Part shown: one piece after another, positions 13,347-21,901 of the stretch | Layout: each line of letters opens with the position of its first letter | Position numbering within the stretch: position 1 is the first letter of the stretch | Virus record (IMG/VR): IMGVR_UViG_3300042868_008474 | Coordinates: 1-40,171 of that record | DNA: 40,171 bases | Direction: 5' to 3' (one strand) | DNA from: a virus | Made by a program: the position numbers and the translations under genes | Notes under the pieces: model-generated | Database searches by the model: none | Told to the model about the DNA's origin: nothing | What the model saw: only the letters and a program-made list of their open reading frames with translations

Positions 13347-15413
13347 ATGTTGAATATTAAAAAATTTCTTCTTGCAATAGGCTTAGTTCCAAAAAGTACA
13401 ACAGAAATTGATTCACAAGGTGAATTAGAAGTATTAAATACCGATGGTAAACTTAGATATCACAATGGTTCTTCCGCTTCTCCTGTCGTAACAGAATCAC
13501 ATTCCGCAACTCTAACAAATAAAACGATCGATGCTAATGGAACTGGTAATAGTATTAGCAATCTTGAAACAGCTGATCTAGCTGATGGTGTATTAAATAC
13601 TGATTTAATTGATACTTTAAATGAAAATCCAGCAAGTGATACACAAATTCCTTCGGCTCTTGCTGTAAAAACATACGTAGATGCTCAAGTCGATAGTAAG
13701 GATGAGGCGGACGAAATAACAGTTGATCCTGCTGTCGCTGGTGCAACAAATGTACAATCAGCTTTAACTAATATTAATACAGCAATTAATGATCACATTG
13801 GGGACAACACAGATGCCCACGATGCGTCTGCTATTTCTGTCTCCCCGTCAGGTAACTTGGGAGCAGACGATGTGCAGGAAGCATTGGAAGAATTACAAAC
13901 AGATATTGATACAAGAGCAACGTCAACAGCGTTAACCAATCACACAGGTGCTACATCAGGAGCACATGCTGCCTCTGCTATTTCAGTCACTCCAACAGGT
14001 AATTTAGGAGCCGACGATGTACAAGAAGCATTGGGTGAGCTACAAGGTGATATTGACACACTAAATACAAACAAAGTTACAGGTCCTGCTTCTGCAACAA
14101 ACGACGCATTAGCTAGATTTGATTTAACTACTGGTAAACTTATTCAGAATTCATTGGCTGTGCTCAGTGATACTGGCAGTCTTTCAGGCTTAAGAGAAAT
14201 TAAAATTTATGATCCTTCAATTATCCCACCAGCAACAGAACCAGTTGGTGATAAATTAATTTTAGATAAAAGCGGTTTACGTGATATCTTAACAAGTAAA
14301 GGTATCGAGTTTTCTTCAGCTCCTCAATGGGTTACTCCTTTTGGAGAATCAGTACAATTGCTGTTAACTGGAGAAGACATCAATCTCTCAGGAAATACAG
14401 TTTTACCTTTAACAGTAGATACGACTTTTACGGGTGGAACAAACATATTAAATCCCGGTCCATTCTCACATGTTCATTTAAAAAATATAACATTAAATTC
14501 TATAAGAGAAATTTCAGAGAGAACTGAAGGAAGTTTATTAATTCTCACAAATGAAACAGCAAATGATATTGAAATTATTAATAATTATTCTTCAAGTGCT
14601 GGTATTTTAACTGGAACAGAAAGTGAAATTACTTTTAGAAATAAATCATCTTTATTCTTAACTTATAACTCACAACTTTCTCGTTGGGTCGTTGTTGGTG
14701 GCACAGGGGGATCAGCAGTTAGCGTAAAATTGACTGCAGGTGAATCTCTTTCAATTAATGATTTAGTTTATCAAGATAAAGGTGACGGGTTAATTTATAA
14801 AGCTTCTAATAATGATGATGATAAAGTTGATGTTCTTGGATTTGTTCGTAAAGATGCGGCACTCGGAAATCCAGTAGAAATTATAACTAGTGGAATTATC
14901 AAAGGTTTTACAGCTCTATCGGTCGGTAGAATTTATTATTTAGAACTAAATGGTGCTATCACTGAGTTTGCTCCATCCATTAACGGTACTTGGGTTGTTC
15001 CTGTTGCTATGGCTGTTTCAGAAACTGAAATAGTGATTAATCCAGTTGCATCTAGTTCAGCAATTTATATTACTGATTCAGAATATGTAACAGGATTACC
15101 TAATAATCAGTCTTCTCCCGATAACATGCCTGATTTATTGTTTGATCCTATTCAAGTTCGGTCGTTTATTGTTGATTATTCAATTTACAGAGAAGATAGT
15201 TTACAAGGAAAAGCACAAGTTGGTCAACTACGTGGTGTTTATAACTCAAGAAATGCAGTTTGGTTAATGTCAGATGATTTCGCTGGTGAAAATGCTGGAG
15301 TTGAGTTTAGTGTACAACCATCTGGACAAGTTCAATATACAACGAGTAATTTCTTAGGTACTGGACACGACTGTACTGTAAAATACACAATTAGAAGAAC
15401 ATTTACAATATAG
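13347..15413 (+). CDS. Tail fibre with NLGADDVQEAL repeats and shared C-terminal module
   Basis: The product has 688 residues. The N-terminal region contains the fibre motif SATLTNKTIDANGTGNSISN and a linker ending ALAVKTYVDAQVD. Two clear copies of AISVxPxGNLGADDVQEAL-ELQ.DIDT lie near residues 161 and 210, with a degenerate earlier copy (VDPAVAGATNVQSALTNI). This repeat is common in long fibres of many phages. Middle residues about 330-470 look beta-rich. Residues about 470-570 resemble a receptor-side domain seen in other fibres (AGESLSINDLVYQDKGDG). The end (about 574-688) is the module shared with the 12828 and 21902 proteins. It probably projects from the tail and binds the host surface; the receptor is unknown. 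Confidence 0.8.
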   Translation: MLNIKKFLLAIGLVPKSTTEIDSQGELEVLNTDGKLRYHNGSSASPVVTESHSATLTNKTIDANGTGNSISNLETADLADGVLNTDLIDTLNENPASDTQIPSALAVKTYVDAQVDSKDEADEITVDPAVAGATNVQSALTNINTAINDHIGDNTDAHDASAISVSPSGNLGADDVQEALEELQTDIDTRATSTALTNHTGATSGAHAASAISVTPTGNLGADDVQEALGELQGDIDTLNTNKVTGPASATNDALARFDLTTGKLIQNSLAVLSDTGSLSGLREIKIYDPSIIPPATEPVGDKLILDKSGLRDILTSKGIEFSSAPQWVTPFGESVQLLLTGEDINLSGNTVLPLTVDTTFTGGTNILNPGPFSHVHLKNITLNSIREISERTEGSLLILTNETANDIEIINNYSSSAGILTGTESEITFRNKSSLFLTYNSQLSRWVVVGGTGGSAVSVKLTAGESLSINDLVYQDKGDGLIYKASNNDDDKVDVLGFVRKDAALGNPVEIITSGIIKGFTALSVGRIYYLELNGAITEFAPSINGTWVVPVAMAVSETEIVINPVASSSAIYITDSEYVTGLPNNQSSPDNMPDLLFDPIQVRSFIVDYSIYREDSLQGKAQVGQLRGVYNSRNAVWLMSDDFAGENAGVEFSVQPSGQVQYTTSNFLGTGHDCTVKYTIRRTFTI

Positions 15414-15422
15414 GAATAATAT

Positions 15423-16523
15423 ATGGCTTTAAAAAATGGTAGACAAAGCTCAGATTTACAAACAATTCTACTCGGTTCTGTTATACCAACAGGAACTATT
15501 TCACCATTTGCTGGAGGTGCAGTCCCAGCTGGGTGGTTGTTATGTGATGGATCTACAGTAAGCAGAAGTACTTATTCTGCTTTATTCGATAAAATTAGTA
15601 CTTTCCATGGTGCTGGAGATGGTTCAACAACATTCCATTTACCCGATTATCGTGGACGTTTCTTAAGAGGTGCAGATAATATGGGCACAGGTGCTGCAGG
15701 AAGAGATCCGAATGCATCAACTAGAACTGCGGCTAATTCAGGAGGAAATACAACTAGATCAAAATTGGAAAGTGTATTTCTAGAAGGATTTGAATCTGGG
15801 AATTTTACACAAAATGGGTGGACCGTTGTAAATGGAACTCAAACTAATAAATTTATTGTAGGAACTTCGACAAAAAGATCAGGATCTTATTCAGCTTATA
15901 TTTCAAATAATAGTACAAATAATATGTATACTAATACTTCAGCTAGTGTAGTGTGGTTTTATAAAGATATAACATTGGATAATGGGCAATTTGATTTATC
16001 ATTCTATTACAGACAAGTTGGTGAAACTAGTTTTGATCGAGGTCGAATAATTATAGATCCAACCTTAAGTGTTGTGCCAGTTGCAGGAACTAATATCACG
16101 ACTACACCAGCTGGAGGAGTGAATGAAGTACTTACTTCTGAATCTGTAAGTTGGGTTAATTATAAAAGATCATTAGATAGTTATAAACAGTCAACTATTC
16201 GAATAATATTCGGATGGTTTAATGATAGTTTAGTTGGGACAAATCCGCCTATTGCAATCGATGATATTGAAATATATAAAGTTACAGATGTTGGATCTGT
16301 TCAAGCAGATGCATTGCAAAATATTACGGGGGATTTAATAGTTGGAAGTTCATCTCCAACCTCACAAACGGGTGCTTTCGTTGGAACTTCTAGCGGATCT
16401 CCAGATCCTCAAGGTACTGGCAGGGCAAGAGCTAATATTTCTTTTGATGCGTCAAGAGTTGCTAGAACATCTACAGAATCTCGTCCACAAAATGCAGCAT
16501 GTTTATATATAATTAAGGCTTAA
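15423..16523 (+). CDS. Tail-collar-domain fibre tip with an inserted jelly-roll-like domain
   Basis: The 366-residue protein begins with a clear phage tail collar domain: GTISPFAGGAVPAGWLLCDG (residues 24-43), then GDGSTTFHLPDYRGRFLRGAD (66-85). The second half of that domain appears only at residues 289-366 (VGSVQADALQNITG, FDASRVARTSTESRPQNAAC, ending LYIIKA). Between them, about residues 115-287, is an inserted beta domain starting LEGFESGNFTQNGW and ending PPIAIDDIEIYK. It resembles MAM or galactose-binding-like jelly-rolls found in adhesins. In T4 gp12 and related proteins this part of the collar fold lies at the receptor-binding tip, so the insert may add a binding surface. The FES motif recurs at the start of the next large protein. 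Confidence 0.82.
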   Translation: MALKNGRQSSDLQTILLGSVIPTGTISPFAGGAVPAGWLLCDGSTVSRSTYSALFDKISTFHGAGDGSTTFHLPDYRGRFLRGADNMGTGAAGRDPNASTRTAANSGGNTTRSKLESVFLEGFESGNFTQNGWTVVNGTQTNKFIVGTSTKRSGSYSAYISNNSTNNMYTNTSASVVWFYKDITLDNGQFDLSFYYRQVGETSFDRGRIIIDPTLSVVPVAGTNITTTPAGGVNEVLTSESVSWVNYKRSLDSYKQSTIRIIFGWFNDSLVGTNPPIAIDDIEIYKVTDVGSVQADALQNITGDLIVGSSSPTSQTGAFVGTSSGSPDPQGTGRARANISFDASRVARTSTESRPQNAACLYIIKA

Positions 16524-16525
16524 AT

Positions 16526-16765
16526 ATGAAAATTATTGAAGTACAAACACCAGAAGAATTAGAAATAAAACAAGTAGAAATTTCATCTAAAGTTGCAGCT
16601 TATCAAGCATCGCAAGCTCATCAATTAAAGCACGGTGGTCCCGGTCCAGTTGCTGATTATGATATTATGGCAATTGTGAATGAGCATAATGGTGAATTTC
16701 AGATTATTATAAAACAAGAAGAACTTTTACAAGAGCCAATATTGGAACAACCAATAGAAAATTAA
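16526..16765 (+). CDS. Small acidic protein following the collar gene, unknown
   Basis: The 79-residue protein begins two bases after the collar gene stop and has AAGG upstream. It is helical at first (TPEELEIKQVEISSKVAAYQ) and ends in an acidic, Gln/Glu-rich tail. Small proteins encoded immediately after collar fibres are often fibre-assembly chaperones, but no specific chaperone motif is seen. Its TAA stop lies within promoter candidate 5, so it ends its transcription unit. Confidence 0.5.
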   Translation: MKIIEVQTPEELEIKQVEISSKVAAYQASQAHQLKHGGPGPVADYDIMAIVNEHNGEFQIIIKQEELLQEPILEQPIEN

Positions 16766-16774
16766 CAACTTAAT
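16758..16774 (+). promoter_or_regulatory. Putative phage late promoter, copy 5 of 7
   Basis: AAAATTAACAACTTAAT has its core TTAACAACT at 16762-16770 and overlaps the TAA stop of the preceding gene. It lies 38 bases before the ATG of the 1143-residue protein. The upstream T run is weaker than in copies 1-4. Confidence 0.5.
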
Positions 16775-16808
16775 ATAAAATAACCTACTGGAAAATGAAG
16801 GAAGGTAT

Positions 16809-19800
16809 ATGTCAGATAACTCGTTTAAAGTCAAAAATTCGTTAGTATTAACTCCTGTTGATCTAGCAACTCTCTTAAATCCACAAGCAGGTGATTTAGC
16901 CTGTGATATTAACGATAATAATAAAATTAAGCGTTACGACGCTGCATCTGCTTCATGGGTTGAAGTCGGTTCTGGTGGAGTTGGTAGCTTAGACATTCTC
17001 TTCGCTCAAGACTTTGAGTCAGCAAGCTTATCGAGCTTTACACAAACTGGCTTAGCACTTGACACAGTAGATCCATTACACGGTAAAGTATCTGCTAAAT
17101 TAACACACCAAGCTGGTGTTTCTCCAACAAACGACCAATCATTTAAGCAAATAGTTGCCGTAGATCGTAAATTCCGTGGCAAAAACGCTACTATAGAATT
17201 AACAGTAAAATCAGCGGCATCTGCTGGTAATGTAGTTTTAAAAATTACTGACGAGACTGGCAGTACAGATCTTGTTGTATCAGAGCAGTTACAATTATCA
17301 AATAACGCTGGCGGAGCATCTAGTTCTGTTAGCTTTGATATTCCAGAAACATGTCTAAGCCTTTCATACACAATTACTGCATTGCCAGAAGCTGGATCTC
17401 CAGTTACTATTATCGATGATGTATATTGTGCATTAACTGCTAGTAATTTATTCCAGAGTGGTGTGGTGCAAGAAGAAGATTCTACTATTCAGCTACAAGA
17501 AGCTAATGGTTACGGATCTACTGCTACTAAAATTAGAAGATTTGTAAATACTCAGCTATATAGAGGATCGGATATATTATATCAAGATTCTGATGTAAAT
17601 GGAGCAACTTTTACAGTACTATCATCAGGCATATATCATATAGATTATATCGATCAAGCTGTAGGAGGTACTGCTGCTTTTTTAGGTATTACTAAAAATG
17701 AAAGTGCTGTAACAACAAATATTTCAGTACTTGCGTCAAATACAGATAATGTAAGCGTTTTATCTGTATCTAGAAGATATGACGCATCTACAGATGCTGC
17801 ATTTCTTTCAGCCAATTGTTCTTGGTCTGGATATTTAGAAGCAGGTGATGTAATTAGGGCACATACAAATGGAGTAGCTAGTGTAGACGCTGATATTACA
17901 CGATTTGTAATGAGTAAGCAAGGCTCTTTAAAACAAGTAACTGTAAACTCTAATCAAAAAATCACTATTCCAACTTCTGAGCTACGCTTTGAAGGTGCTA
18001 GTGCTAGAGGTACTGGAACAGAAACTGCTATTGTGCAGTTTACATCTTTGGCTAAACTTCGTGGAGATGCTTTTACAGTAGATAATAGCAATGGTACTGC
18101 CATTACGATGACAAAAGCTGGTAAATTAGATATAAGTGCATCAATATGGTTAAATACGGCAGGTTCTGAACTTGGGATTAGTTTGAATCAAAGTACTAGA
18201 ACTAGTGCTCCAACTAATTCTTCTGAAATTCTAGCTGCACAACAAATAGGAACAACTGCGCCCAAAGAAACTCTTTCTTTTTCTGGATTTGTAAAAGCTG
18301 GAGATATTATACGAATATATGCAACAGTTATTCCAGTTACTGCTATAAGCAACAGCTTAAACCTCAGCTTCCAAGAGCAAGAAGTATCTGTTTCTGTAAC
18401 TAATACTTTACCACAATTTAGCGAAAGCGATAGTTATATTAGAGTAGATACTCCAAATGGATATGGGTCTACTGCAACAAAAATTCCTAGATTTAATACT
18501 GTAAGATCTAATAATGATTTAGATATTGCATATGTTGATAGTGCATCACTAGGATCTTCTTTTACAGCAAGATCTGCTGGTATTTATAGCATTAATTTTA
18601 GTGCGACAATGGCAGTAACTGCTGCAGCATATCAAATTGGATTAACTTTAAATGCATCTGGGGTAGATTTATCTACCAGTATTGCATCTATTTCTAGTGA
18701 CAAAATATTAGCTACTGATGGTGATAGAGCAGATGGATCAGGCTCTAATATAAAATATGCCTCTGTATCTTGGACAGGATATTTAAGTGCTAATGATGTA
18801 GTTACTCCACATACAGATGGAGCTGCTTTAAGTGTTTCTACACTAACTGCTTCAAAAGTAGGTAAACCTAATGTAACTGGAGTGGATGTAACTCCGTTTG
18901 TTAACATACCACAGCCTGATACACAAAGTTCTTATCTATACACAAATACATCTTTCTCATCTAGTAATCCTGTAACTGGCTCTTTAACTAGGTCTATAAG
19001 CTCAGGTATTTTTTCTTACAACTCATCAACAGGTACTTATACTGTTCTTAAGAAGGGCTTATTTAATTTAGCTTATAGCAACTCTGCTGTTGGAGCTAGT
19101 ATTACAGCTACGGTTATTATATTAGATGGTAATGCCGTTGCATATAATAATACGCAATCAACTGCTACAGCTAGTAATAGTTGTTCTTATACAGAAATAC
19201 TACTTCCCGGTCAACAATTTTATTTCAGACCTTCTACTAATGCTTCTAATAATCACTCTATCTCTGTTACTGCAGAAGCTACTTCTGACCAAATTCTTAC
19301 ACAGACTGAGACTTTTAGCACAGATACAGCAACTCTCACTTATGCCAATGCTGCTACTTATACGCTTAGTACCTTAGCAAATGCTCCAGTAGGGACTTAT
19401 ATTACGTTTACATATGCTGCTAATACAAATACAAGAACGCAGACAACTCTATTAAATAGACCTACTCAGAATGATGCGGATATGAATGCAAATGGGATTT
19501 TACTATATACTAGAGCTTATAACGCTCCTAGTACTGCAGCACAGCCAGCGGCTATTGCAATTCAAATTGGTAAAGGATTGAAAGGAATTTCTTCTGAAGT
19601 ATATAAGAGTACTGGAAAGAGTATTGGAGGAAGTTTACAATTTAGTAATAATAGTGCATTTTCTCTACAAACAGGAAGTGTAGATGGAATAATTTATGAT
19701 CAAGTGACTGGGATCTTATCCATAGATTTAGGACTAGCAGTAGCAAGTGCAATTACTACATCTCAACTTAGATTTAATGATTTAACTACTCAGACTTCAG

Positions 19801-20240
19801 GCTACCTCGTAATCAACGCAAGCAAGAATCCAGCTTTAACTGGTATGGCAATACCTAAAACAGTTTTTGTTGAGGCGGCTAATAATGCTGCTCAAGTAGT
19901 TACTGCTGGAACTCAAGATATACCATTTATTAGAGTTTATGACACAAATTCAGCTTGGAATGGTACTCAATTTATTGTACCAGAAGATGGTATTTACCAA
20001 GTAACTGCTTGTATTCTAACTGCCGCAGCAAATAATAATAGCTTAGCTTTGTATAAAAATGGATCGATAGTTAGCACAATGTCAATTCAAGGGACTCTGA
20101 GTCTTCATGCTGGCACTGCCACAATCAGATGTATTGCCGGGGATTCTTTGTCAGTAAGGGTGCCTACAACAAGCGTTACCTTAGCTGTCGGAAATACTTC
20201 ACATAGATTAACCGTAACAAAAATAGCTAAGTATATTTAA
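16809..20240 (+). CDS. Giant multi-domain adhesin/fibre with serial C1q-like modules
   Basis: The product has 1143 residues. Residues 1-55 look like a fibre base ending in NNKIKRYDAASASWVEV. Residues 62-208 are a jelly-roll-like domain starting LFAQDFESASLSSF. Four to five C1q/TNF-like modules follow, at about 224-371, 377-529, 540-685, 705-823 and 1018-1139. Modules 1 and 3 share the start ANGYGSTATKIRRF/PNGYGSTATKIPRF; they and others contain GIYxI strands and W-x-GYL-x-AGDVIRxHT-like segments. The interval 835-990 is Thr/Ala-rich and different. Almost all of it should be beta-structure. Such serial modules suit a long surface-binding appendage. No enzyme motif is seen. A GAAGG site precedes the ATG. 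It might alternatively decorate the capsid. Confidence 0.72.
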   Translation: MSDNSFKVKNSLVLTPVDLATLLNPQAGDLACDINDNNKIKRYDAASASWVEVGSGGVGSLDILFAQDFESASLSSFTQTGLALDTVDPLHGKVSAKLTHQAGVSPTNDQSFKQIVAVDRKFRGKNATIELTVKSAASAGNVVLKITDETGSTDLVVSEQLQLSNNAGGASSSVSFDIPETCLSLSYTITALPEAGSPVTIIDDVYCALTASNLFQSGVVQEEDSTIQLQEANGYGSTATKIRRFVNTQLYRGSDILYQDSDVNGATFTVLSSGIYHIDYIDQAVGGTAAFLGITKNESAVTTNISVLASNTDNVSVLSVSRRYDASTDAAFLSANCSWSGYLEAGDVIRAHTNGVASVDADITRFVMSKQGSLKQVTVNSNQKITIPTSELRFEGASARGTGTETAIVQFTSLAKLRGDAFTVDNSNGTAITMTKAGKLDISASIWLNTAGSELGISLNQSTRTSAPTNSSEILAAQQIGTTAPKETLSFSGFVKAGDIIRIYATVIPVTAISNSLNLSFQEQEVSVSVTNTLPQFSESDSYIRVDTPNGYGSTATKIPRFNTVRSNNDLDIAYVDSASLGSSFTARSAGIYSINFSATMAVTAAAYQIGLTLNASGVDLSTSIASISSDKILATDGDRADGSGSNIKYASVSWTGYLSANDVVTPHTDGAALSVSTLTASKVGKPNVTGVDVTPFVNIPQPDTQSSYLYTNTSFSSSNPVTGSLTRSISSGIFSYNSSTGTYTVLKKGLFNLAYSNSAVGASITATVIILDGNAVAYNNTQSTATASNSCSYTEILLPGQQFYFRPSTNASNNHSISVTAEATSDQILTQTETFSTDTATLTYANAATYTLSTLANAPVGTYITFTYAANTNTRTQTTLLNRPTQNDADMNANGILLYTRAYNAPSTAAQPAAIAIQIGKGLKGISSEVYKSTGKSIGGSLQFSNNSAFSLQTGSVDGIIYDQVTGILSIDLGLAVASAITTSQLRFNDLTTQTSGYLVINASKNPALTGMAIPKTVFVEAANNAAQVVTAGTQDIPFIRVYDTNSAWNGTQFIVPEDGIYQVTACILTAAANNNSLALYKNGSIVSTMSIQGTLSLHAGTATIRCIAGDSLSVRVPTTSVTLAVGNTSHRLTVTKIAKYI

Positions 20241-20249
20241 GGAATTAAT

Positions 20250-20660
20250 ATGATACAAGTATCAATAAAAAGAAATGGACAACTTACTAACCAAGCTTCT
20301 TTTCCAGCAATGGAGGAAGCCGAGGCTTGGCTTGCTTACCACGAAAGCATAAGAAGCTTTGGTCAACCAAAGCAAATTGTTCAGCAACAAACTGAGCTTT
20401 CTCCAGCTATCTTAGCAGAAGATGGCTCTATATTGCAAGAAGCTGTTGTTGAAATGCAAGAAATTGAACTTGCTGGCGAATATGAAATTATCATTGAAGA
20501 TCTTACAGCTAAAATTGCTCAAGAAAAAATTAATGCAGAAGCTTTAGCTTTTCTTGCCGCTACAGACTGGATGGTAATTCGTGCTATGGAGCGTGGAGAG
20601 GAACTCTCTCCAGAATTTAAAGCTGAAAGACAAGCTGCTAGGGATAGGATTGTGAGGTAA
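20250..20660 (+). CDS. Tail-fibre-assembly-like protein
   Basis: The 136-residue protein starts nine bases after the giant adhesin, with AAGGAA at 20239-20244. The N-terminal half (MIQVSIKRNGQLTNQASFPA, then EEAEAWLAYHESI) and middle are variable, but the end reads ALAFLAATDWMVIRAMERGE, then LSPEFKAERQAARDRIVR. The 'TDW.V.R..E.G...P....RQAARD.I' ending is typical of fibre-assembly chaperones and related proteins of tailed phages. Position immediately after a large fibre gene is also typical. It probably helps that fibre fold or trimerise. Confidence 0.7.
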   Translation: MIQVSIKRNGQLTNQASFPAMEEAEAWLAYHESIRSFGQPKQIVQQQTELSPAILAEDGSILQEAVVEMQEIELAGEYEIIIEDLTAKIAQEKINAEALAFLAATDWMVIRAMERGEELSPEFKAERQAARDRIVR

Positions 20661-20663
20661 TAT

Positions 20664-20888
20664 ATGCGTTTTGGTAAATTAATGAAGCAATTGAAGAAAT
20701 CTAGTAAAACTCCTGCTGAATATATGGAAGAGGAAGAAGTTTCTAATCCATATGAAGATATGGATTTCAATAAAATGTCAGAAGCCATGGAAAAGGGTGT
20801 TTCCCCTGAAGAATTAAGTGACATTTCTAAGAAAAAACGTAAAATGAAAGAAGCAATGGAACGATTAAGGATGAAACAGGAAAAATAG
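20664..20888 (+). CDS. Small charged helical protein, unknown
   Basis: The product has 74 residues, rich in Lys, Glu and Met (MRFGKLMKQLKKSSKTPAEY, then DISKKKRKMKEAMERLRMKQ). It should be wholly helical. It begins three bases after the preceding stop and ends one base before the next ATG, which supports a real gene. No family is recognised; short charged helices among late genes may be minor virion or assembly proteins. Confidence 0.55.
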   Translation: MRFGKLMKQLKKSSKTPAEYMEEEEVSNPYEDMDFNKMSEAMEKGVSPEELSDISKKKRKMKEAMERLRMKQEK

Positions 20889-20889
20889 T

Positions 20890-21054
20890 ATGCCAATTAA
20901 GTCCAAGTCGCAACAACGTCTTATGTATGCAGCTGCAAATGATCCTAAAGTTGCTAAAAAAATAGGTATTAAGCAAAGTGTTGCCAAAGAATTTATCGCT
21001 GCAACTCCTAAATCTAGATTTAAAAAACTTAAAGAAAAAATAGGAAAGAAATAA
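20890..21054 (+). CDS. 54-residue basic phage protein with SKxQQRxM start, unknown
   Basis: The ATG at 20890 lies one base after the previous stop, and the TAA (21052-21054) overlaps the next ATG by one base. The sequence begins MPIKSKSQQRLMYAAANDPK and continues GIKQSVAKEFIAATPKSRFK. I recognise 'SK.QQR.M.AAA..PKVAKK.GI....AKEF' as a common small protein of phages, resembling DUF3008-type proteins at its start. Its function is not known to me. It is strongly basic and might bind nucleic acid. Confidence 0.7.
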   Translation: MPIKSKSQQRLMYAAANDPKVAKKIGIKQSVAKEFIAATPKSRFKKLKEKIGKK

Positions 21055-21323
21055 TGAGCCGGACAACTAAAAAAGGTACAAGAAAAGATGGTATGCAAAC
21101 GCTTCAAATGGCGTTTAACGACGTAGACGCATCTCTTACAACCAACGGATTTTTAGTTGGTAAAATTGGACATAAAGTAACATTAGAAATTACAACAACG
21201 ACGATTCTTGGTGATACTGAACTATATACTTTCTTAGATAATGATCAATTATTGTACCAAATTAAGTTAGTTTATACTGATTCAGATAAAGCACAATTAA
21301 TCTCTGCTGAGAGGATAGCGTAA
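21054..21323 (+). CDS. Hypothetical small beta-rich protein
   Basis: The 89-residue product starts inside the stop of the preceding gene (TAATG), so it is translationally coupled. After a basic start (MSRTTKKGTRKDGMQTLQMA) it reads TNGFLVGKIGHKVTLEITTT and TELYTFLDNDQLLYQIKLVY, which suggests a small beta-sandwich. It ends one base before the next fibre-like gene. A role as a fibre accessory or base protein fits the position but nothing in the sequence proves it. Confidence 0.55.
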   Translation: MSRTTKKGTRKDGMQTLQMAFNDVDASLTTNGFLVGKIGHKVTLEITTTTILGDTELYTFLDNDQLLYQIKLVYTDSDKAQLISAERIA

Positions 21324-21324
21324 T

Positions 21325-21891
21325 ATGGGATTTAAATTTAATCCTCTTACAGGTAACTTCGATTTAGTAAATGGTGCTGGTGAAGCAGGTGATATTGCAG
21401 CACTACAAGCTGAAGTTGATGCAATACAAGATAGTATAGGTGCAAACAACGGTCTAGCGACATTAGATGGAACTGGTAAAGTTCCCTCTTCTCAGCTTCC
21501 AAGCTATGTAGACGACGTTATTGAGGTTAGTAGCTTTGCGACATTACCAATTACTGGTGAAACTGGTAAAATTTATATAACATTAGATACAAATAAAACT
21601 TATCGCTGGACAGGTTCAACGTATGTTGAAATCTCGTCTTCACCAGAAAATTTAGTTATAACATTTGACGCATCAACCAATTGGACTTTAATTGCTGATG
21701 AATATGTTTTATCAATTCCAGCAGCAACACATCTAAAAGGTACAAATCCTCAAGTTCAAATACTTGAAAACGATGGTTCCGATTTTGCACAAGTTATTGT
21801 TTACACAGCAGTAACTGTGGATGGTGATATTGTTGTTGCAGTACCACAAAGTCCCGATAACCGATTTGCAGGAAAAGCGATTATTTCATAA
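21325..21891 (+). CDS. Small tail-fibre protein (GLATLDGTGKVPxSQLP type)
   Basis: The product has 188 residues. It opens MGFKFNPLTGNFDLVNGAGE, a common fibre start, then has a short coiled coil. The motif NGLATLDGTGKVPSSQLPSY with VIEVSSFATLPITGETGKIY and NKTYRWTGSTYVEI covers about residues 40-110 and is widespread in phage fibres. The last 75 residues form a beta domain. It may be a short fibre or an N-terminal partner of the large fibre that starts ten bases downstream. Both probably belong to the same adsorption structure. Confidence 0.75.
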   Translation: MGFKFNPLTGNFDLVNGAGEAGDIAALQAEVDAIQDSIGANNGLATLDGTGKVPSSQLPSYVDDVIEVSSFATLPITGETGKIYITLDTNKTYRWTGSTYVEISSSPENLVITFDASTNWTLIADEYVLSIPAATHLKGTNPQVQILENDGSDFAQVIVYTAVTVDGDIVVAVPQSPDNRFAGKAIIS

Positions 21892-21901
21892 AGGAATATA
21901 A

